Positions 61,846 through 64,000 of a DNA stretch of 64,000 nucleotides are shown here, in pieces (position 1 is the first letter of the stretch; every line of letters starts with the position of its first letter). The DNA lies in assembly GCA_009836625.1 (NCBI GenBank), contig VXVC01000006.1, forward strand, positions 1 to 64,000, in the 5' to 3' direction. Both the position numbers and the translations under genes were made by a program. The stretch comes from Holophagales bacterium (lineage in GTDB: Bacteria > Acidobacteriota > Thermoanaerobaculia > Multivoradales > Multivoraceae). The notes under the pieces were generated by a model. It had not been told where the DNA came from. It did not search any database and saw only the letters and a list, made by a program, of their open reading frames with translations.

Positions 61846-62904
61846 ATGACCACGCTGACCGCCGCCACACCCGAGCCACCGGTGCTCAAGGTGGGCATCG
61901 ACCTGGGGACGTCCCGCAGTTCGGTCTCCGCCGCGAACGGCGAGCGCCACATGGTGCGGAGCTACGTCGGCTGGCCGCGGGACATGGTCGCCCGCAAGGT
62001 GCTCCAGCGCGACGTGCTCGTGGGCATCGAGGCCCTGGAGAAACGGCCGATGCTCGATCTGCGCCGGCCGCTCGAGCGGGGGCTGATCAAGGAAGGGTCC
62101 GCCCGAGACGAGCAGGCGGTGCGCGAGATCGTCCGCCGGCTGCTCGAACTGGCCGTCCCCGAGGGACGGAATCCGAAGCCGGCGATCCACGCCGTCGTCG
62201 GCGTGCCGGCCGAGACTCTCCGCGTGAACCGCCAGAACCTGCGGCGCATCCTCGACGACCAGGTCAAGAGCCTGATGATCGTCTCGGAACCGTTCGCCGT
62301 CGCCTACGGCCTCGACGCCCTGGTCCACACGATGGTCGTCGATATCGGCGCGGGGACGACGGACCTGTGCGTTCTCATGGGCCGGTTCCCGACCGAGGGC
62401 GACCAGCGCACCCTGAACGTCGCCGGCGACGCCGTCGACCATCGTCTGCACGCGGGCATCGAGGAACGCTTCCCCGACGCTTCGGTGTCGATCCACATGG
62501 CGCGCACGTGGAAGGAGAAGTACTCCTTCGTGGGTGGAGGCGGTCCGGTCGTGGTCGACGCGCCGGTGAGCGGCAGGCCGACCCGGATCGACATCAGCGA
62601 GCCGATGCGCACCGCCTGCGAGAGTCTCCTGGAGCCGCTGCGTGAGACGATGCTCGACCTCATCGCCAGGGTCGAACCCGAGTACCAGGGCCGGGTCCGC
62701 AACAACGTGATCCTCACCGGCGGATCCGGTCTGATCCGCGGCCTTGGCGCGGCGCTGCAGAACGCGCTCGCCGAACTGGGTGGTGGACGGGTGCGCGTGG
62801 TCAAGGATCCGGTCTTCGTCGGCTCCGACGGCGGCCTGACCCTGGCCAACGACATCCGGGACGAGGACTGGCTGCGTCTGGGCGGAACCCGCGGCGATCA
62901 GTAG
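61846..62904 (+). CDS. actin-like ATPase, MamK-like
   Basis: 352 aa. ASKHA phosphate-1 is GIDLGTSRSSV (residues 17-27), followed by SYVGWPRDMVARKVL, which mirrors the MamK-type SVVGYPKD segment. LDLRRPLERGLI, VVGVPAE, VSEPFAVAYGLDALVHTMVVDIGAGTTDLC (phosphate-2 DIGAGTTD 166-173), KEKYSFVG, PEYQ and VILTGGSGLIRGLG (adenosine) follow. The order and side motifs recall MamK rather than MreB. It should polymerise into ATP-dependent filaments. No magnetosome gene is seen nearby. The upstream amidase hints at a role in cell-wall or positioning functions. The 3' end overlaps the methyltransferase by 7 bp. Confidence 0.85.
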   Translation: MTTLTAATPEPPVLKVGIDLGTSRSSVSAANGERHMVRSYVGWPRDMVARKVLQRDVLVGIEALEKRPMLDLRRPLERGLIKEGSARDEQAVREIVRRLLELAVPEGRNPKPAIHAVVGVPAETLRVNRQNLRRILDDQVKSLMIVSEPFAVAYGLDALVHTMVVDIGAGTTDLCVLMGRFPTEGDQRTLNVAGDAVDHRLHAGIEERFPDASVSIHMARTWKEKYSFVGGGGPVVVDAPVSGRPTRIDISEPMRTACESLLEPLRETMLDLIARVEPEYQGRVRNNVILTGGSGLIRGLGAALQNALAELGGGRVRVVKDPVFVGSDGGLTLANDIRDEDWLRLGGTRGDQ

Positions 62905-63722
62905 CGCGCCACCAGATAGACGACCCAACTGCCCTCGTTCGCCATCCGCGTGCGGCGCCGGAAGATGCCGTCCCCTTCTCCGGTGTCGCCATCCCAGCCC
63001 TCGCCGTACACGTCGACGTCGTCGAATCCGGCCTCGGCCAGCAACTCCCTGATCTCGGGCAGGGTCCACATCCGCCATGCGTAGCGGAAGACGTCGCGCA
63101 CCTTCTCCCCGCCCTCCGGCGTGAAGTGCATCGCGCAGCGCATCCAGTGGTCGACGGCGTTGAAGGCGAGCTGGTCCCAACTGTAGGTGAAGGCCGGCAG
63201 CGCGACTCCGTCGACGCCCACCGAGGCCTCGATCCCGGTGTCCTCGGTCGTCGCCTGAAAGGAGTCCGTGCCGCCGAAGGCGTCCAGAACGAACAGGCCT
63301 CCGGGCTCGAGCGAGCGCTTGGCCGCCCGAAAGTAGTCCAGCATCTCTCCGCGCCCCGGGAACAGGAAGAAGGAGAAGTTGAAGGCGACCTGCACGTCGA
63401 CCGCCGGGCCGGGTGTCAGGCGGACGTCGCGACACCCGAGCTCCACTCTGTCCTCGACGCACCTGGCCTCGACCCGATTGCGCCAGCCCCAGTCCAACGT
63501 CGGGCGGTGCAAGTCGACGCCCCAGGCGCGGTTCCCGGGCCTGCGGGCGGCGAACGCGCTCGCCAGCGAGGCGGTGCCGCAGAAGTCCTCCCGCAGGGTT
63601 CCGGGAAGCCGTCCGTTGAGGCGGCGATAGACCCGCTCGACGAAGTCGATGTCCACCTCCACGTTCTGGACGGCCGCCTCGTAGAACCGATGGCGGTGCC
63701 GACGGACATCCGCGGGCTTCAC
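62898..63722 (-). CDS. class I SAM-dependent methyltransferase
   Basis: 274 aa from GTG 63722, which overlaps the HAD gene stop (GTGA); the track ORF runs further back. The SAM-binding part has LREDFCGTASLASAFA (motif I region), WGVDLHRPTLDW (acidic loop), VAFNFSFFLFPGRGEMLDYFRAAKRSLEPGGLFVLDAFGG (motifs II-III). The C-terminal part (FRYAWRMWTLPEIRELLAEAGFDDVDVYGEGWDGD) is typical of small-molecule methyltransferases. The substrate is unknown. It is convergent with the MamK-like gene. Confidence 0.88.
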   Translation of the reverse strand: MKPADVRRHRHRFYEAAVQNVEVDIDFVERVYRRLNGRLPGTLREDFCGTASLASAFAARRPGNRAWGVDLHRPTLDWGWRNRVEARCVEDRVELGCRDVRLTPGPAVDVQVAFNFSFFLFPGRGEMLDYFRAAKRSLEPGGLFVLDAFGGTDSFQATTEDTGIEASVGVDGVALPAFTYSWDQLAFNAVDHWMRCAMHFTPEGGEKVRDVFRYAWRMWTLPEIRELLAEAGFDDVDVYGEGWDGDTGEGDGIFRRRTRMANEGSWVVYLVARY

Positions 63723-64000
63723 GCGCGCCCCGGCGGCCCCGGCAACAGCGACGCCAGCTCGTCCAGGTCGGCCACCTTCGGGCAGTCCATCTCCGGCCAG
63801 TCGGCCCAGGGGTCGAGCAGGACGGCGTGAACGCCGGCGGCCCACGCGCCGATCACGTCGGCGGCGTACAGGTCGCCTATGTGCACCGTTCGTTCCGGAC
63901 GCGCGTCGACCAGATCGAGCGCCACCTCGAAGATCCGGGAGTCCGGCTTCTCGAAGCCCACAACCGTGGAGTCGACCAGGCCGTCGAAGAGTTGGTCCAT
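63719..64000 (-). CDS. HAD-family hydrolase, C-terminal part (5' truncated by window edge)
   Basis: The visible 93 codons hold HAD motif III (VGFEKPDSRIFEVALD, with the conserved Lys) and motif IV (HIGDLYAADVIGAWAAG), then a C-terminal segment (DWPEMDCPKVADLDELASLL). The nucleophile motif I and the cap lie upstream, outside the window; the Met at 64000 is internal, not the start. Phosphatase or dehalogenase-type hydrolysis is expected. It is coupled to the methyltransferase by a GTGA overlap. Confidence 0.88.
   Translation of the reverse strand: MDQLFDGLVDSTVVGFEKPDSRIFEVALDLVDARPERTVHIGDLYAADVIGAWAAGVHAVLLDPWADWPEMDCPKVADLDELASLLPGPPGRA

Noticed and set aside
61846-62904. Calling the actin-like gene mreB
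   Set aside because: No mreC/mreD follow and the side motifs fit MamK-like proteins better; a plain MreB label would hide this.
1-64000. CRISPR arrays, tRNA/rRNA genes, phage or IS elements
   Set aside because: No regularly spaced direct repeats, clover-leaf-like segments, transposase or integrase ORFs were recognised on reading through; a covariance-model scan was not possible here.

Overview
The window is a GC-rich (clearly above 60% by eye), gene-dense stretch of a bacterial chromosome with about 52 protein genes. No rRNA, tRNA, CRISPR array, prophage or transposase was seen. The cell is a diderm: there is an LpxL/HtrB-type lipid A acyltransferase, a TolC-type outer-membrane factor with its RND pump, a DUF481 beta-barrel and many lipobox proteins. 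The mix of secreted TPR lipoproteins, a heme/NHL lyase-like protein, a serine hydrolase with unnamed C-terminal repeats, sulfatase-fold enzymes and many SDR and acyl-CoA enzymes resembles Acidobacteriota (Thermoanaerobaculia/Vicinamibacteria-like) metagenome genomes. That placement is inference from gene content, not an alignment.

Layout. 0-10 kb: an edge-truncated class I aminotransferase, a phosphoesterase, an unknown 133-aa protein, an MBL-fold hydrolase with an atypical SDR, and a tightly coupled minus-strand operon (MBL hydrolase, ABC ATPase, FtsX-like permease, MFS carrier). 9-24.9 kb: an SDR, a Thr-type sulfatase-fold lipoprotein, a minus-strand catabolic run (TPR lipoprotein, thioesterase, carboxylesterase, acyl-CoA dehydrogenase, class III aminotransferase, SDR), a secreted serine hydrolase with Calx-beta and unnamed repeats followed by a DUF481 porin, and a heme-containing Vgb-like protein. 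25-33 kb: MATE pump plus secreted protein, GNAT, a 1148-aa fused biotin-dependent carboxylase, a 175-bp inverted-repeat element, a HigBA toxin-antitoxin pair and a HAD dehalogenase. 33-43 kb: Ppx/GppA, threonine aldolase with a MaoC protein, a BtuFCD/FecBCD-like importer, peroxiredoxin, pantothenate kinase, a Cys-type sulfatase and LpxL. 43-53.4 kb: a DUF4212/SSS symporter, RecD2 helicase, VOC protein, GH20 hexosaminidase, GyrI-like protein, a GHMP sugar kinase, a YgjP-like metallopeptidase and enoyl-CoA hydratase. 53.4-64 kb: an RND efflux operon ending in a D-aminoacylase-like lipoprotein, a periplasmic amidase, a MamK-like actin, a methyltransferase and an edge-truncated HAD hydrolase.

Expression logic. 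Operons are marked by 1-8 nt overlaps (ATGA, GTGA, TGATG). At least twelve genes have a TANNNT hexamer 6-11 nt before the start codon and no Shine-Dalgarno sequence, which points to widespread leaderless transcription. Genes with longer leaders (esterase, TPR lipoprotein, heme protein, enoyl-CoA hydratase) carry strong AGGAG motifs. Most convergent gene pairs abut or overlap, and two of the wider gaps hold paired hairpins.

Most worth a second look: the MamK-like actin gene outside any visible magnetosome context, the tandem unnamed domain on the serine hydrolase, the 34-bp inverted-repeat element, the leaderless promoter pattern, and the sugar kinase with Ala in place of the galactokinase sugar-binding Glu.
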